Origin: Gemella haemolysans
Lineage (GTDB): Bacteria; Bacillota; Bacilli; Staphylococcales; Gemellaceae
NCBI RefSeq assembly: GCF_001553035.1
Contig: NZ_KQ959925.1
Span: 1 to 53,153 of the forward strand
DNA: 53,153 nucleotides
Direction of reading: 5' to 3'
The notes beneath the pieces were generated by a model. It was not told where the DNA came from, ran no database searches, and saw only the letters and a list, made by a program, of their open reading frames with translations. A program made the translations under genes and the position numbers. Positions 7,649 through 16,395 of the stretch are shown piece after piece (position 1 is the first letter of the stretch; every line of letters begins with the position of its first letter).

Positions 7649-10264
7649 CTACTCTATTGCTTTAAGAGCTTCTACCATGTTTACTTTTTTTAGTTTTTTA
7701 TGCATTACTATCATTACGACTATAGTAATCAATATTGTTATACCCGATGCTAATAAATAAACTACTAAAGGTACTTTACTACTAAACATCATGTCTCTTC
7801 CAGCGAGTTCTAGTATTATTTTCAAATACATTTTATAACCTAGATAATTACCTAAAATAATACCTACCCCACTTAAGTAAAAGATTTCTCTAAATACATA
7901 AATAGTTACTTCACTCGGATAAAAACCAAGAACTTTTATCGTTGATAATTCTCTAATACGCTCAGATACATTAACATTTATTAAATTATATAATACCACA
8001 AGCGCTAATGTAACTGAACAAATCACCATAACTGCGACTATAATATCTATCCCTTTAATAAAATTATCAAGTATTTCTTGTATTTTAGAATTATCACTTA
8101 TGTTTACTATATCGCTATTGTTATTTAAATTACTTACAACACTCTCAACAACCTCCTTACCACCTGTAGTTTGTATTAAAAATGTATTGTCCTTATATTG
8201 TTTTTTGAATACTGATTCATAATAATCTTTATTTATATAAATTGTATGTCCAAAGTAATTCTTATTAATTTCACCAACATTAAATGTGTATTCTTTATTA
8301 TTTACAACTACATTAAAGCTATCTCCTACCTGTAACTTGTGAAGATATGCAAGCTTTTCACTAATAACAGCCGCACCATTTGGCAAGTTAATACCTTTGG
8401 TATTATTATCCATTAATGTAATATAGTCTTTATAGTTTTCTTTATCCACCGTTATTAATTGTACAGAATCAACAATTTCATTATTACTCTCAAAAGTAGC
8501 AAGTTGAATATTTATTTTGGTGCTAGCTTTAACATTCTTATTATTATCAATCTCTTTTTGAAGTTTTTCTACACTTTTATTATCTATATAAGGATTATAA
8601 GTAGCTGCGATATCAACCTTATTAATAACTTTGAATTGTTCATTAGAAATATTTATTACTCCATAACGAATACCAAAACCTATAAACATAAGAGTCAGAC
8701 ATCCTGCAACTCCAAATATTGTCATTAACATTCTAATTTTATAACGGAAAATATTTCTAAAGGTTACCTTCCTTAGAAAACTTAACCTTGACCAAATAAA
8801 TGGGATTCTTTCTAAAAATATCCTACTTCCTCCACTCGGAGCCTTAGGACGTAACAAGTACGCACTCTTTTCTCTTAAATTTTTTCTAAGTGGGATATAA
8901 ATAGCTAAACTTACACATCCTAATGAAATTACAAAAGCTGCGATAAGTATACTTGGAGTGGATACGATCTCCGGTGTGTTAAAAGTGAAGAACCTTGCAT
9001 AAGAATTATATATTATTGGCACAATCACCAAATATGCTCCAATAATACCTAATATCGTACCTATCAAGGTAGATAATCCACCATATACAAAATATTTTTT
9101 AGAAATTTGATAATTACTGTATCCTAGGGATTTAAGAGTACCGATGTTTATCCTATTTTCGTCTATCATTCTAGTTAAAGTTGTTAGTGAAACTAAAATC
9201 GATACAACGAATAAGAATATTGAAAAAACATTAGCTACAAAGGTTAAACTACTCGCAGAATCTATAAATTGAGCATAGTTTTTTAAACCTCTAATATTTT
9301 CTACAGAGAATCTAGGATAACTTTCTTCTGAAAGACTAGCTTTCCCAATATTTAGTTGCTTTTTATTATCTTCAATCTCTTTTTGAGCTTTATTCAATTT
9401 TTCTACTTGTTCGCTATAACTTTTACTATCAACATTTTTTAATAATTCAAGTTTTTCTTTAACACTATTAAGTTGTTCTTGTGCTTGATTTATTAGTTTT
9501 TCATTTTCATTTAATTTTTTATTATTTTTTTCTAAATAATTTTTTTCGTCAATTTTTTGCTGAGTTTTTAATTTTTCTATCAGTCTATCTCTAGTCTTAT
9601 TAACTCCCGTAATATAATCTTTATCACTATATTTATAGTTAATATCTTTAAGTTTTATATTTACCCCACTTACATTTTCAAATTTAAAAACATCTCTTTT
9701 TACATACCCAAAATAGTCCTTATTAGCTAGATTATTATTAGATACCTCTATATGATCTGCTCCTTGAACAAAGCCAACTACTTTAAACTCATATTGTTTT
9801 AAAGTATTACTTTCACTCTTATCTGAAATAAAAGAAATCTCGTCTCCAATTTTATAACTACCTTGCAGTGATTCAACTAAAGCTATTTCTCGATTATTAT
9901 TGGGTAAAGCACCTTCAGTTAACTCAGGTAAAACTAATTTTTCAGGTAAAGATTCAATATTTACAAACTCATTACTATTAGTTATCTGGAGTTTTTTTAT
10001 AAAATAACTTTCACTTAAATCAATATTATCCATAGAATTTACAATTTTCATATCTTCTTCATTGATTCCAAAATTATGACTCACTCGCAAATCGTACATC
10101 TTATGGCGTTCTATGTACTTATTATAAGTATTCACCATCGCTGGTGATGTCTCTTTTAGCCCTACAAAGATAAAAACTCCTAGAAACATTATTATCATTA
10201 TCGATATAAACTTCGATTTTGTTTTTGATATTTCTCTTAATATATCTCTATTTATTGCTTTCAT
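7649..10264 (-). CDS. ABC exporter permease, FtsX/MacB-like
   Basis: An 871-residue membrane protein with two FtsX-type halves. There is an N-terminal membrane segment (about 17-38), a large extracytoplasmic part including a Lys/Glu/Gln-rich coiled coil (about 225-310), a block of three membrane segments (about 335-470), another single segment (about 510-535), a second extracytoplasmic domain, and a final three-segment block (about 745-860). This fits the large permeases of LolD/MacB-type exporters in low-GC Gram-positives. Cargo is unknown. It follows its ATPase after 4 bases and precedes the selenoprotein gene by 13, so all three are likely one transcript. Confidence 0.9.
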   Translation of the reverse strand: MKAINRDILREISKTKSKFISIMIIMFLGVFIFVGLKETSPAMVNTYNKYIERHKMYDLRVSHNFGINEEDMKIVNSMDNIDLSESYFIKKLQITNSNEFVNIESLPEKLVLPELTEGALPNNNREIALVESLQGSYKIGDEISFISDKSESNTLKQYEFKVVGFVQGADHIEVSNNNLANKDYFGYVKRDVFKFENVSGVNIKLKDINYKYSDKDYITGVNKTRDRLIEKLKTQQKIDEKNYLEKNNKKLNENEKLINQAQEQLNSVKEKLELLKNVDSKSYSEQVEKLNKAQKEIEDNKKQLNIGKASLSEESYPRFSVENIRGLKNYAQFIDSASSLTFVANVFSIFLFVVSILVSLTTLTRMIDENRINIGTLKSLGYSNYQISKKYFVYGGLSTLIGTILGIIGAYLVIVPIIYNSYARFFTFNTPEIVSTPSILIAAFVISLGCVSLAIYIPLRKNLREKSAYLLRPKAPSGGSRIFLERIPFIWSRLSFLRKVTFRNIFRYKIRMLMTIFGVAGCLTLMFIGFGIRYGVINISNEQFKVINKVDIAATYNPYIDNKSVEKLQKEIDNNKNVKASTKINIQLATFESNNEIVDSVQLITVDKENYKDYITLMDNNTKGINLPNGAAVISEKLAYLHKLQVGDSFNVVVNNKEYTFNVGEINKNYFGHTIYINKDYYESVFKKQYKDNTFLIQTTGGKEVVESVVSNLNNNSDIVNISDNSKIQEILDNFIKGIDIIVAVMVICSVTLALVVLYNLINVNVSERIRELSTIKVLGFYPSEVTIYVFREIFYLSGVGIILGNYLGYKMYLKIILELAGRDMMFSSKVPLVVYLLASGITILITIVVMIVMHKKLKKVNMVEALKAIE

Positions 10265-10268
10265 AACA

Positions 10269-10970
10269 CTACCACTCTATTTCATCAATACTTTTAGGAT
10301 TAGTATTCTGTGTTACTTTTTTCACCTTAGCATCGTAAATTTCTATTACCTTATCTGCAGCTTCAGCTATAGAACTATTGTGAGTGATAATAACTACAGT
10401 TTTTTTCTCATCCACACTATACTCTTTTAGGATATTTAAGATATTTTTTCCCGTCTTATAATCTAATGCCCCAGTTGGTTCATCACAAAGTAATAGTTTT
10501 GGATTCTTAGATATTGCCCTCGCTATAGCAACACGCTGTTGTTCTCCACCTGAGATTTGCGAAGGAAAATTATCCATTCTATGTTCTAATCCTACTAATT
10601 TTAAAATATCTGTTGCTTTTTTCGGTTGTTTTACAATTTGTCCAGCTAATTCTACATTTTCTAAAACTGTTAGGTTTGGAATCAAATTATAGAATTGAAA
10701 AACGAAACCTATATCTTCTCTTCTATATTTAGTTAGTTCCGCTTCACTTAGGCCGACAATCTCTTTTCCAAAAACATTAATTGATCCTTTACTAGCATTA
10801 TCCATTCCACCTATAATATTAAGAAGTGTGCTCTTCCCAGCTCCACTTGGACCTAAAATTACAACAAATTCTCCTTCATTAATATCAAAACTAATGGAAT
10901 CATTTGCTATAACTTCATTACTATTTTCTCCATATATTTTAGAAACATCTTTTACAATTATTTTTTGCAT
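10269..10970 (-). CDS. ABC exporter ATPase, LolD/MacB type
   Basis: A 233-residue ATPase. Walker A Gly-Pro-Ser-Gly-Ala-Gly-Lys-Ser at 40-47, Q-loop after Phe-Val-Phe-Gln-Phe-Tyr-Asn-Leu (the LolD/MacB-family pattern), signature Ile-Ser-Gly-Gly-Glu-Gln-Gln-Arg, Walker B [11 protein letters not shown] and switch His in Ile-Thr-His-Asn. It energises the FtsX-type permease encoded next. A GGAG site precedes the ATG, and an extended -10 promoter lies at 10999-11007. Confidence 0.93.
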   Translation of the reverse strand: MQKIIVKDVSKIYGENSNEVIANDSISFDINEGEFVVILGPSGAGKSTLLNIIGGMDNASKGSINVFGKEIVGLSEAELTKYRREDIGFVFQFYNLIPNLTVLENVELAGQIVKQPKKATDILKLVGLEHRMDNFPSQISGGEQQRVAIARAISKNPKLLLCDEPTGALDYKTGKNILNILKEYSVDEKKTVVIITHNSSIAEAADKVIEIYDAKVKKVTQNTNPKSIDEIEW

Positions 10971-10998
10971 AGTATTTCTCCTTTATTTCTATAACTTA

Positions 10999-11007
10999 AT
11001 TATATCA
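10999..11007 (-). promoter_or_regulatory. Extended -10 promoter of the ABC/selenoprotein operon
   Basis: Minus-strand TGA-TATAAT, about 30 bases upstream of the ATPase ATG. The -35 region is poor. Confidence 0.5.
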
Positions 11008-11068
11008 CATCTTATTTATTGAATTAATCTAAACGCTTTTCGTATATGCTAAATCCTAAACAGATTTC

Positions 11069-11097
11069 TTTACACTAATAAAAATAAATATTATAAT
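11069..11097 (+). promoter_or_regulatory. Promoter of the ArsC/Spx-family gene
   Basis: TTTACA, a 17-base spacer and TATAAT, 47 bases before the ATG at 11144. Confidence 0.75.
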
Positions 11098-11143
11098 ATC
11101 AATTAATTATTTAGAATTCACAAAAAATTATTGAGGAGATTAT

Positions 11144-11503
11144 ATGCTAACTATTTACGAATACCCAACATGCTCGACATGTAGAAAAGCAAAAAAACTT
11201 TTAACAGAAAACAATATTGAAGCAACATATTTCAATGTTAAAGAAAAAACACCAACAGTAGCAGAATTTAAAAAAATTATTAAGACATTCGATCTACCCT
11301 TAAAGAAATTATTTAACACTAGCGGTCTTGTTTACAAAGAGCTAGGATTAAAAGACAAATTAGAAACACTATCTCTTGATGAGGCTTTAACATTACTTCA
11401 TGAAAATGGTATGTTAATTAAACGTCCTTTAGCATTCGATTTAAAAAATGATATCCTTCTTCTAGGATTTAAAGAAGAAACTTGGGAAAAAGCTCTTTTA
11501 TAA
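11144..11503 (+). CDS. ArsC/Spx-family thioredoxin-fold protein (YusI-like)
   Basis: A 119-residue protein of the ArsC/Spx superfamily. It starts with a beta strand and the redox-type Cys10-Ser-Thr-Cys13-Arg-Lys-Ala motif; near the C-terminus it has Leu-Ile-Lys-Arg-Pro-Leu, the usual anion-binding region of this fold. The length matches Bacillus YusI and glutaredoxin-like arsenate-reductase relatives. Whether it is an enzyme or an RNA-polymerase-binding Spx-type regulator cannot be decided; the Cys-x-x-Cys is compatible with both. It has its own promoter, with a GAGGAG site before the ATG. Confidence 0.85.
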   Translation: MLTIYEYPTCSTCRKAKKLLTENNIEATYFNVKEKTPTVAEFKKIIKTFDLPLKKLFNTSGLVYKELGLKDKLETLSLDEALTLLHENGMLIKRPLAFDLKNDILLLGFKEETWEKALL

Positions 11504-11524
11504 TAAATTTTATTAAGTTTTCTA

Positions 11525-11553
11525 TTGATATTTACTTTAAATAATGTTATAAT
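11525..11553 (+). promoter_or_regulatory. Strong promoter of rplS
   Basis: TTGATA, 17-base spacer, TATAAT: near-consensus, about 90 bases before the L19 start, leaving room for a regulatory leader. Confidence 0.85.
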
Positions 11554-11581
11554 AGTCGAGATGTGAAAACATTAAATTACG

Positions 11582-11617
11582 ATGTTCCTCTGTTAATCAA
11601 GCATTAGTAATGAACAT
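11582..11617 (+). ncRNA. Ribosomal protein L19 leader
   Basis: Between the promoter and rplS, ATGTTC (11582-11587) pairs with GAACAT (11612-11617) around a structured internal part. This is the basal helix I expect for the Firmicutes L19 leader, by which L19 represses its own synthesis. The assignment rests on position and the basal helix; the interior was not aligned. Confidence 0.6.
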
Positions 11618-11641
11618 TTTGTAAAAAAAGGAGAAAGAATA

Positions 11642-11986
11642 ATGAGCAAAATCATTGAAGCGATCACTAAATCGCAATTAAGATCAGACATTCCTGAATT
11701 TAAAGCTGGGGATACAGTAAGAGTACACGTTCGTATCGTTGAAGGTGGACGTGAGCGTATCCAACAATTCGAAGGAGTAGTTATCAAACGTCGTGGTGGA
11801 GGAATCTCTGCTACTTATACTGTACGTAAAATTTCAAACGGTGTTGGTGTTGAAAGAACATTCCCTGTTCACACTCCAAAAGTTGAAAAAATTGAAGTTG
11901 TACGTAAAGGTAAAGTTAGACGTGCTAAATTATACTACCTACGTAACTTACGTGGTAAAGCTGCTCGTATTAAAGAAGTACGTTAA
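11642..11986 (+). CDS. rplS: Ribosomal protein L19
   Basis: A 114-residue 50S protein at the subunit interface. Family sequence is clear throughout: Asp-Thr-Val-Arg-Val-His-Val-Arg near 24-31, the Arg-Gln-rich Ile-Gln-Gln-Phe-Glu-Gly-Val-Val-Ile, and the basic C-terminus Ala-Lys-Leu-Tyr-Tyr-Leu-Arg. The start has AAGGAG 10 bases upstream. Monocistronic, between the L19 leader and a strong terminator. Confidence 0.99.
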   Translation: MSKIIEAITKSQLRSDIPEFKAGDTVRVHVRIVEGGRERIQQFEGVVIKRRGGGISATYTVRKISNGVGVERTFPVHTPKVEKIEVVRKGKVRRAKLYYLRNLRGKAARIKEVR

Positions 11987-12000
11987 TAAGAAGAAGCTTA

Positions 12001-12038
12001 AAAGCCCTATTACATCAGTAACAGGGCTTTCTTTTTTT
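12001..12038 (+). terminator. rplS terminator
   Basis: AAAGCCCT (12001-12008) pairs with AGGGCTTT (12023-12030), with an inner TTAC/GTAA helix, followed by a T-run. Confidence 0.9.
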
Positions 12039-12131
12039 ATTTTCAATACCATTTTAATGCCATGTCTTAATAAAATCCACAAAATCTTGTTTCTCCGAGA
12101 TCATGATTTTCTACTAACTCCCTATAAACGT

Positions 12132-12176
12132 AAAAAAAGAACTAACTATATTTTTCTATAGCTAGTTCTTAAATTT
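12132..12176 (-). terminator. Terminator of the EIIC-like gene
   Basis: A stem of 8 plus 5 bp around one mismatch (12137-12150 with 12157-12170). On the minus strand it is followed by seven T, directly after the stop of the gene at 12177. Confidence 0.85.
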
Positions 12177-13250
12177 TTATAAATCTAATTTATAATCCTC
12201 AGCTTTTACAAAACCTTTTTTCTCCATATAGTAATATACCACATATGAAATAATCGCAGGTAATATGAAGTGTAGTAACAATATTTCAATTAACAGCACC
12301 GAATGAGCTGTATAAGATGACATTGTTTGCCATGTCATAAGTTGCCCAACTAATCCTGATGTCCCCATACCACCACCAGCTGGATTATTTTCCATTCTAA
12401 AAATAATGGTTGCTATAGGACCTAAGATAGCACTCGCTACTATTGGAGGAATCCAAATTACTGGTTTTCTCATAATATTAGGAACTTGCAACATAGACGT
12501 CCCCAAACCTTGAGCAAGTAATCCATTCCAACGATTAGCTTTAAAACTTATTACTGCAAAGCCAACCATTTGAGCTGCACATCCCACAGTAGATGCACCT
12601 GCTGCTATTCCAGACAACCCCAAGATGATAGACAACGCTGCAGAACTTATAGGTAATGTTAAAATTATTCCCATAACAACTGAAACAACTACTCCCATAA
12701 TAAACGGCTGTAATTCAGTTGCTTCTCTTATAAATGTACCAAGAATTTTCATCCCTTTTATTAAATATGGTCCTGTTAAATAAGAAATTATTCCTCCAAT
12801 GATTATTGTAACAAATGGCGTGATAATAATATCTATTTTAGTTTTCCCAAAAATAAATCTACCTATTTCCGCAGCTATAACTACCGCTATAAAAGCTCCT
12901 AAAGGATCACCAGAACCACTAATTATCAATTTACCATGATCTAGCAAATTATTAGTACCTAGATTTGACCCAAATGCACCTAAAAATCCGACTACACCAG
13001 AAGCTAAGATTACTAATTTAGGAGTTTTAAGCGCATGCGCAACACCTATACCAATAACTGGACCTGTTAATGCCATTGCGATACTCGCTATAACAAGTAA
13101 GAAACTCGATAAACTTCCACTCAAGCTTATAGCAATCTGCTTAATAATCAATCCAATAATTAGAGTACAGAACAACCCTAAGGCCATTCCATTCAAAGCA
13201 ACAATAAAATACCTATGAAATAATTTAGATAGAACATTATTTTTATTCAT
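12177..13250 (-). CDS. PTS EIIC-like membrane protein (PTS_EIIC_2 family)
   Basis: A 357-residue, very hydrophobic protein with about ten predicted membrane segments and Gly-rich loops such as Asn-Asn-Pro-Ala-Gly-Gly-Gly-Met-Gly-Thr-Ser. It resembles the Firmicutes family annotated PTS_EIIC_2, stand-alone relatives of sugar-phosphotransferase IIC domains. No EIIA or EIIB domain is fused or encoded next to it, so a phosphotransferase role is not established and the substrate is unknown. Single gene with its own terminator. Confidence 0.75.
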   Translation of the reverse strand: MNKNNVLSKLFHRYFIVALNGMALGLFCTLIIGLIIKQIAISLSGSLSSFLLVIASIAMALTGPVIGIGVAHALKTPKLVILASGVVGFLGAFGSNLGTNNLLDHGKLIISGSGDPLGAFIAVVIAAEIGRFIFGKTKIDIIITPFVTIIIGGIISYLTGPYLIKGMKILGTFIREATELQPFIMGVVVSVVMGIILTLPISSAALSIILGLSGIAAGASTVGCAAQMVGFAVISFKANRWNGLLAQGLGTSMLQVPNIMRKPVIWIPPIVASAILGPIATIIFRMENNPAGGGMGTSGLVGQLMTWQTMSSYTAHSVLLIEILLLHFILPAIISYVVYYYMEKKGFVKAEDYKLDL

Positions 13251-13352
13251 ACAATACTCTCCGTATTTAGTAAATATTATTTTACACTAATGTGTATTTA
13301 TTTTATATTATAACTTAATATTTCTTAATATTCTCTAGATATGCTCTAGAAA

Positions 13353-13382
13353 TAAAAAAGACTCAAGAATAATCCTTAAGCC
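13353..13382 (-). terminator. Terminator of the apbE/FMN-reductase operon
   Basis: Minus-strand GGCTTAAG and CTTGAGTC pair (two wobble pairs) around a 7-nt loop, followed by six T. It lies 24 bases after the last stop codon of the operon. Confidence 0.8.
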
Positions 13383-13405
13383 TTTTTATCATTTTTTCTA
13401 ACTTA

Positions 13406-14671
13406 TTATGCTGAAGCTCCGCTTGTTGCATCCGCTGCTGGTGCTGGCGCTGCTGGTGCTGCTCCACCATGACCAGCGTCAGAAGCTCCACTTGTTGCAT
13501 CTGCCGCTGCAGGAGCTGGTGCTGCTGCATATCCGTGACCTACAGGTACTCCATTTTTAACTAATGATTGACCTGTTTGTTTTAAGTACCAATCTACGAT
13601 TGGTTTGAAGTCTAAGATGTACTCGTTGATACCTGCGTATTTACCATTTTTGTCGTACATAGCTTGGTAGTTGTGCACAACATATTTATCTGGTCCGTGA
13701 GTTGGTACGTGTGTACGGAATACATCAATTTGTCCTGAACGTAGTAATCCTACTAACCAGTTTACACTCTTATGTATTCTCTCTGGGTGCTCTGGGTGAA
13801 CATTTGCTAATGAACATCCAACTTGTACTGGACGACGTTTTGCAAGCATTTCGTAATCTTCTTTGTGGTAGTTGTAGTATAAGAATTGGTTATTGCTGTC
13901 TGCATAAGTTAATTCCATTGGCATAGAGTTTAAGAAGTAGTTAAGTTGGTCTACTGTTAAGATACCACGATCAAGTTTAACATATGTATCTCCAGATACA
14001 GCGTTAACTTTTTCAGCTGCTTTTTCATACCAGTCATCAGCATTTCCATCAACACCTTCAATTGTTGTATCACATTTTCCACTAGCTGTTAAGTCTTCTG
14101 GTGGTGTTGGTTTTCTTTCTGCTAATGATTGCGCTACTGTAGCAAATTTAACGAATTTAGTTAAACATGTACGTAAGTACCCTACTGTACGATCATCTAC
14201 TAAGTTACCTTGAGCATCGAAAGCTTCTTTAGCTCTACCTAAAAGGAACTCGTTACCAGGGAATACGATTGCGTTAACACCTGGTGCGTCTAAAATTTGA
14301 CGTAAATGTAATTGAGCACGAGATGATCCTTGATCATAGTAAGAAGCACCAAGTACCATTACTGGTTTATTTTCAAGTGGGTGTAATTCAAATGATAACC
14401 ACTCTAGAGCACTCTTAAGAGAAGCTGTAATTGTGTGGTTGTGCTCAGGTGTTGCGATAATAACACCATCTGCTTGTAAAATTTTACGGTTCATTACTAA
14501 TAAATCTTTGTTTTCTCTTGAATGATCTTCATCTTGGTTAAACATTGGTAAGTTAGTAATGTCTAATAATTCTAAAGTGAATAAATCTTTATATTCTTTT
14601 GCTATAAATTCCATTAATTTGCGGTTATAAGAAATTTCCGCGTTTGAACCTACGATACCTACTAATTTCAT
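13406..14671 (-). CDS. FMN reductase-PAS fusion with flavinylation tail
   Basis: A 421-residue cytosolic protein in three parts. Residues 1-185 are an NAD(P)H-dependent FMN reductase flavodoxin fold (Gly-Ile-Val-Gly-Ser-Asn at 5-10; Thr-Pro-Glu-His-Asn-His loop near 94). Residues about 245-385 resemble the PAS_10 domain otherwise found at the end of DUF438 proteins (Met-Glu-Leu-Thr-Tyr-Ala-Asp; Gly-Cys-Ser-Leu-Ala-Asn-Val-His-Pro). The last 37 residues are an Ala/Pro tail with Asp-Ala-Thr-Ser-Gly-Ala-Ser at 391-397 and again at 414-420. Both fit the ApbE target pattern Asp-x-x-Ser/Thr-Gly-Ala-Ser/Thr, predicting covalent FMN on Ser397 and Ser420. apbE and a second FMN reductase lie upstream in the same operon. 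No signal peptide. Electron acceptor unknown. Confidence 0.85.
   Translation of the reverse strand: MKLVGIVGSNAEISYNRKLMEFIAKEYKDLFTLELLDITNLPMFNQDEDHSRENKDLLVMNRKILQADGVIIATPEHNHTITASLKSALEWLSFELHPLENKPVMVLGASYYDQGSSRAQLHLRQILDAPGVNAIVFPGNEFLLGRAKEAFDAQGNLVDDRTVGYLRTCLTKFVKFATVAQSLAERKPTPPEDLTASGKCDTTIEGVDGNADDWYEKAAEKVNAVSGDTYVKLDRGILTVDQLNYFLNSMPMELTYADSNNQFLYYNYHKEDYEMLAKRRPVQVGCSLANVHPEHPERIHKSVNWLVGLLRSGQIDVFRTHVPTHGPDKYVVHNYQAMYDKNGKYAGINEYILDFKPIVDWYLKQTGQSLVKNGVPVGHGYAAAPAPAAADATSGASDAGHGGAAPAAPAPAADATSGASA
13409..13519 (-). repeat. Duplicated flavinylation-motif tail
   Basis: Encodes residues 385-421 of the FMN reductase-PAS protein: Pro-Ala-Pro-Ala-Ala followed by Asp-Ala-Thr-Ser-Gly-Ala-Ser, twice, separated by a Gly/His/Ala/Pro linker. 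The motif codons are 13501-13481 and 13432-13412. It looks like an internal duplication giving two FMN attachment sites on a flexible arm. Confidence 0.75.
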
Positions 14672-14688
14672 GTGTCTACACTCCTATC

Positions 14689-15402
14689 CTATTTTAAATC
14701 TTCCCAAGAGAAGTTTTCAATTTCTTTTTCAGCTAATTTATGTGCATTAATTAATTTTTCAGTAATTTTGATGAATAATAAGAAATCAGCAAATAAACTA
14801 TCTAATTTAGCAACTGTTTCTGGGTTAGAAATATCTCCAGCTTCGTCAAAAGCTTGTAAAGAATGTCCTAATAAGAACTCAGAACTTGGCATTACACGTG
14901 CTTTAACTTCTGGTGAATCCATAATTTGACGCATGTGAGCTTGCGCACGAGATGAACCAAGAGTTCCGTATGAAGCTCCTGTTAACATTACTGGTTTATC
15001 TAGTAATGGGTGAATTCCATAAGATAACCAAGCGATTGCACTCATTAATGATGCAGGTACTGCATGGTCATATTCAGGTGAACTGATGATAACCCCGTCA
15101 GCTGCTTCAATTTTAGCTGCAATTTCCTTAACTCCTTCAGGTAATTCTTTATTAGCTGGTTTGTTGAATAAAGGAAGATCTTTAATTTCAACTAATTCGA
15201 TGTCAGCTTTACCTGCAAAATGTTTTTGAATATATTGTAAAAGTTGGCGGTTTGTAGATTTTTTAGAGTTTGTACCAACTAGACCAATTAATTTTACCAT
15301 GTTTTTGTTTCCTCTCTCTTTTTTTGTACTATCTACTTTATTTGTATCTAGATTTTCTTGTCTTGTTTTTTTAACATTTTTTTTGTTTTTTATTTCAGCC
15401 AC
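14689..15402 (-). CDS. NAD(P)H-dependent FMN reductase
   Basis: A flavodoxin-like FMN reductase with the same fold as the N-terminal part of its downstream neighbour (Leu-Ile-Gly-Leu-Val-Gly-Thr-Asn; Ser-Ser-Pro-Glu-Tyr-Asp-His), but without PAS domain or tail. Two starts are possible. GTG at 15402 has a strong AAGGAGG 10 bases upstream and gives 237 residues with a Lys/Asn-rich extension of 34. ATG at 15300 has a weaker GAGAGGAA site and gives 203 residues beginning Met-Val-Lys-Leu-Ile-Gly, exactly like the paralogue. I list the longer form because of its ribosome site but am not sure. Likely passes electrons from NAD(P)H within the ApbE-associated system. Confidence 0.85.
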   Translation of the reverse strand: MAEIKNKKNVKKTRQENLDTNKVDSTKKERGNKNMVKLIGLVGTNSKKSTNRQLLQYIQKHFAGKADIELVEIKDLPLFNKPANKELPEGVKEIAAKIEAADGVIISSPEYDHAVPASLMSAIAWLSYGIHPLLDKPVMLTGASYGTLGSSRAQAHMRQIMDSPEVKARVMPSSEFLLGHSLQAFDEAGDISNPETVAKLDSLFADFLLFIKITEKLINAHKLAEKEIENFSWEDLK

Positions 15403-15459
15403 TTTAATAGAGCCTCCTTAAATTAATAGTATATTCAGTATTCTTCAAGATATTTTTAT

Positions 15460-16395
15460 TTAACATATTATTTTATCTAGCACTCCGCTTGTATAATAGA
15501 CTTTACCTTCAGTTGTTACAATAACACATTCTATATCAGGTAAATTGTTCACTTCTTCTAAAATATCTTTGATATCTTTTCCAAACAATCTTGTAGTCCA
15601 GATTTCTCCATCTACTGACTTTCTAGAGATTATGGATAATCCTGCTACATTTGTTTCAACGGGATAACCAGTTTTCGGATTTAATATATGATGATACGTT
15701 TTACCATTTTCTGTATGATTTCGTTCATATATCCCTGATGTTACTACCGATTGATTTTTTATCCCTATAGTAAATAAATGATTCCCTCTTGTTTCTACTG
15801 GATTTTGTATACCTATGCGCCACATTAAATCTTGATTATGCTTGGCATCACCAAAAGCTAATACATTACCACCTAAATTAATTAATCCAGCATCTACGCC
15901 TCTTTTCTTCAAATATTCAATCATAAAATCAGCAATATATCCTTTTGCTAAAGCACCTAAATTAATAGCCATACCCTTTCTTGCAAGATAGACAGATTGC
16001 TCTTCTTCATTTAAAATTATTTGATTAGGATCAGTTATTTCTAATAAATTATCAATTTCTTGTTTAGTAGGAACTTTTACATCTTTAAACCCTATTCTCC
16101 ATGTCTGTACAATTGGCCCAATAGCAATATTTAAAAAGCTATTAGAAGCACAACTATGGTTTTTCCCTATTTTTATCAAATCAAATAAATCCGGATGGAC
16201 TTTGATTGCTTTGACACCTGCATTATGATTAACTTCCATTAATTCAGAACTGTCGTCATTTGCACTAAATCTATGTTCATACACCTTCAACATTTCTACA
16301 GCATCATCTAAAATAGTTTCAGCATCAACGCTATCAAAAATAAGAATATCTATATGAGAACCCATTAATTTTAAGGACTTTCTTCTTAATTCCAT
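15460..16395 (-). CDS. apbE: FAD:protein FMN transferase (cytosolic ApbE)
   Basis: A 311-residue ApbE that moves FMN from FAD to Ser/Thr of target proteins. Family features include Ala-Ile-Asn-Leu-Gly-Ala-Leu-Ala-Lys-Gly-Tyr (about 137-147), Gly-Leu-Ile-Asn-Leu-Gly-Gly-Asn (about 163-170), and the His-His-Ile-Leu-Asn-Pro-Lys-Thr-Gly-Tyr-Pro segment (about 239-249). There is no signal peptide or lipobox, unlike many Gram-positive ApbE proteins, so it should act in the cytosol. Its likely target is the downstream FMN reductase-PAS protein with two matching motifs. First gene of the operon; promoter at 16516-16544. Confidence 0.93.
   Translation of the reverse strand: MELRRKSLKLMGSHIDILIFDSVDAETILDDAVEMLKVYEHRFSANDDSSELMEVNHNAGVKAIKVHPDLFDLIKIGKNHSCASNSFLNIAIGPIVQTWRIGFKDVKVPTKQEIDNLLEITDPNQIILNEEEQSVYLARKGMAINLGALAKGYIADFMIEYLKKRGVDAGLINLGGNVLAFGDAKHNQDLMWRIGIQNPVETRGNHLFTIGIKNQSVVTSGIYERNHTENGKTYHHILNPKTGYPVETNVAGLSIISRKSVDGEIWTTRLFGKDIKDILEEVNNLPDIECVIVTTEGKVYYTSGVLDKIIC

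Noticed and set aside
11026-11040. cre-like AAAGCGTTT upstream of the ABC/selenoprotein operon
   Set aside because: Only about 11 of 14 consensus positions match and it lies upstream of the weak promoter; not convincing.
11793-12161. 122-codon plus-strand frame overlapping rplS
   Set aside because: It lies in another frame of rplS and runs through two terminators; low-complexity Lys/Leu/Val composition.
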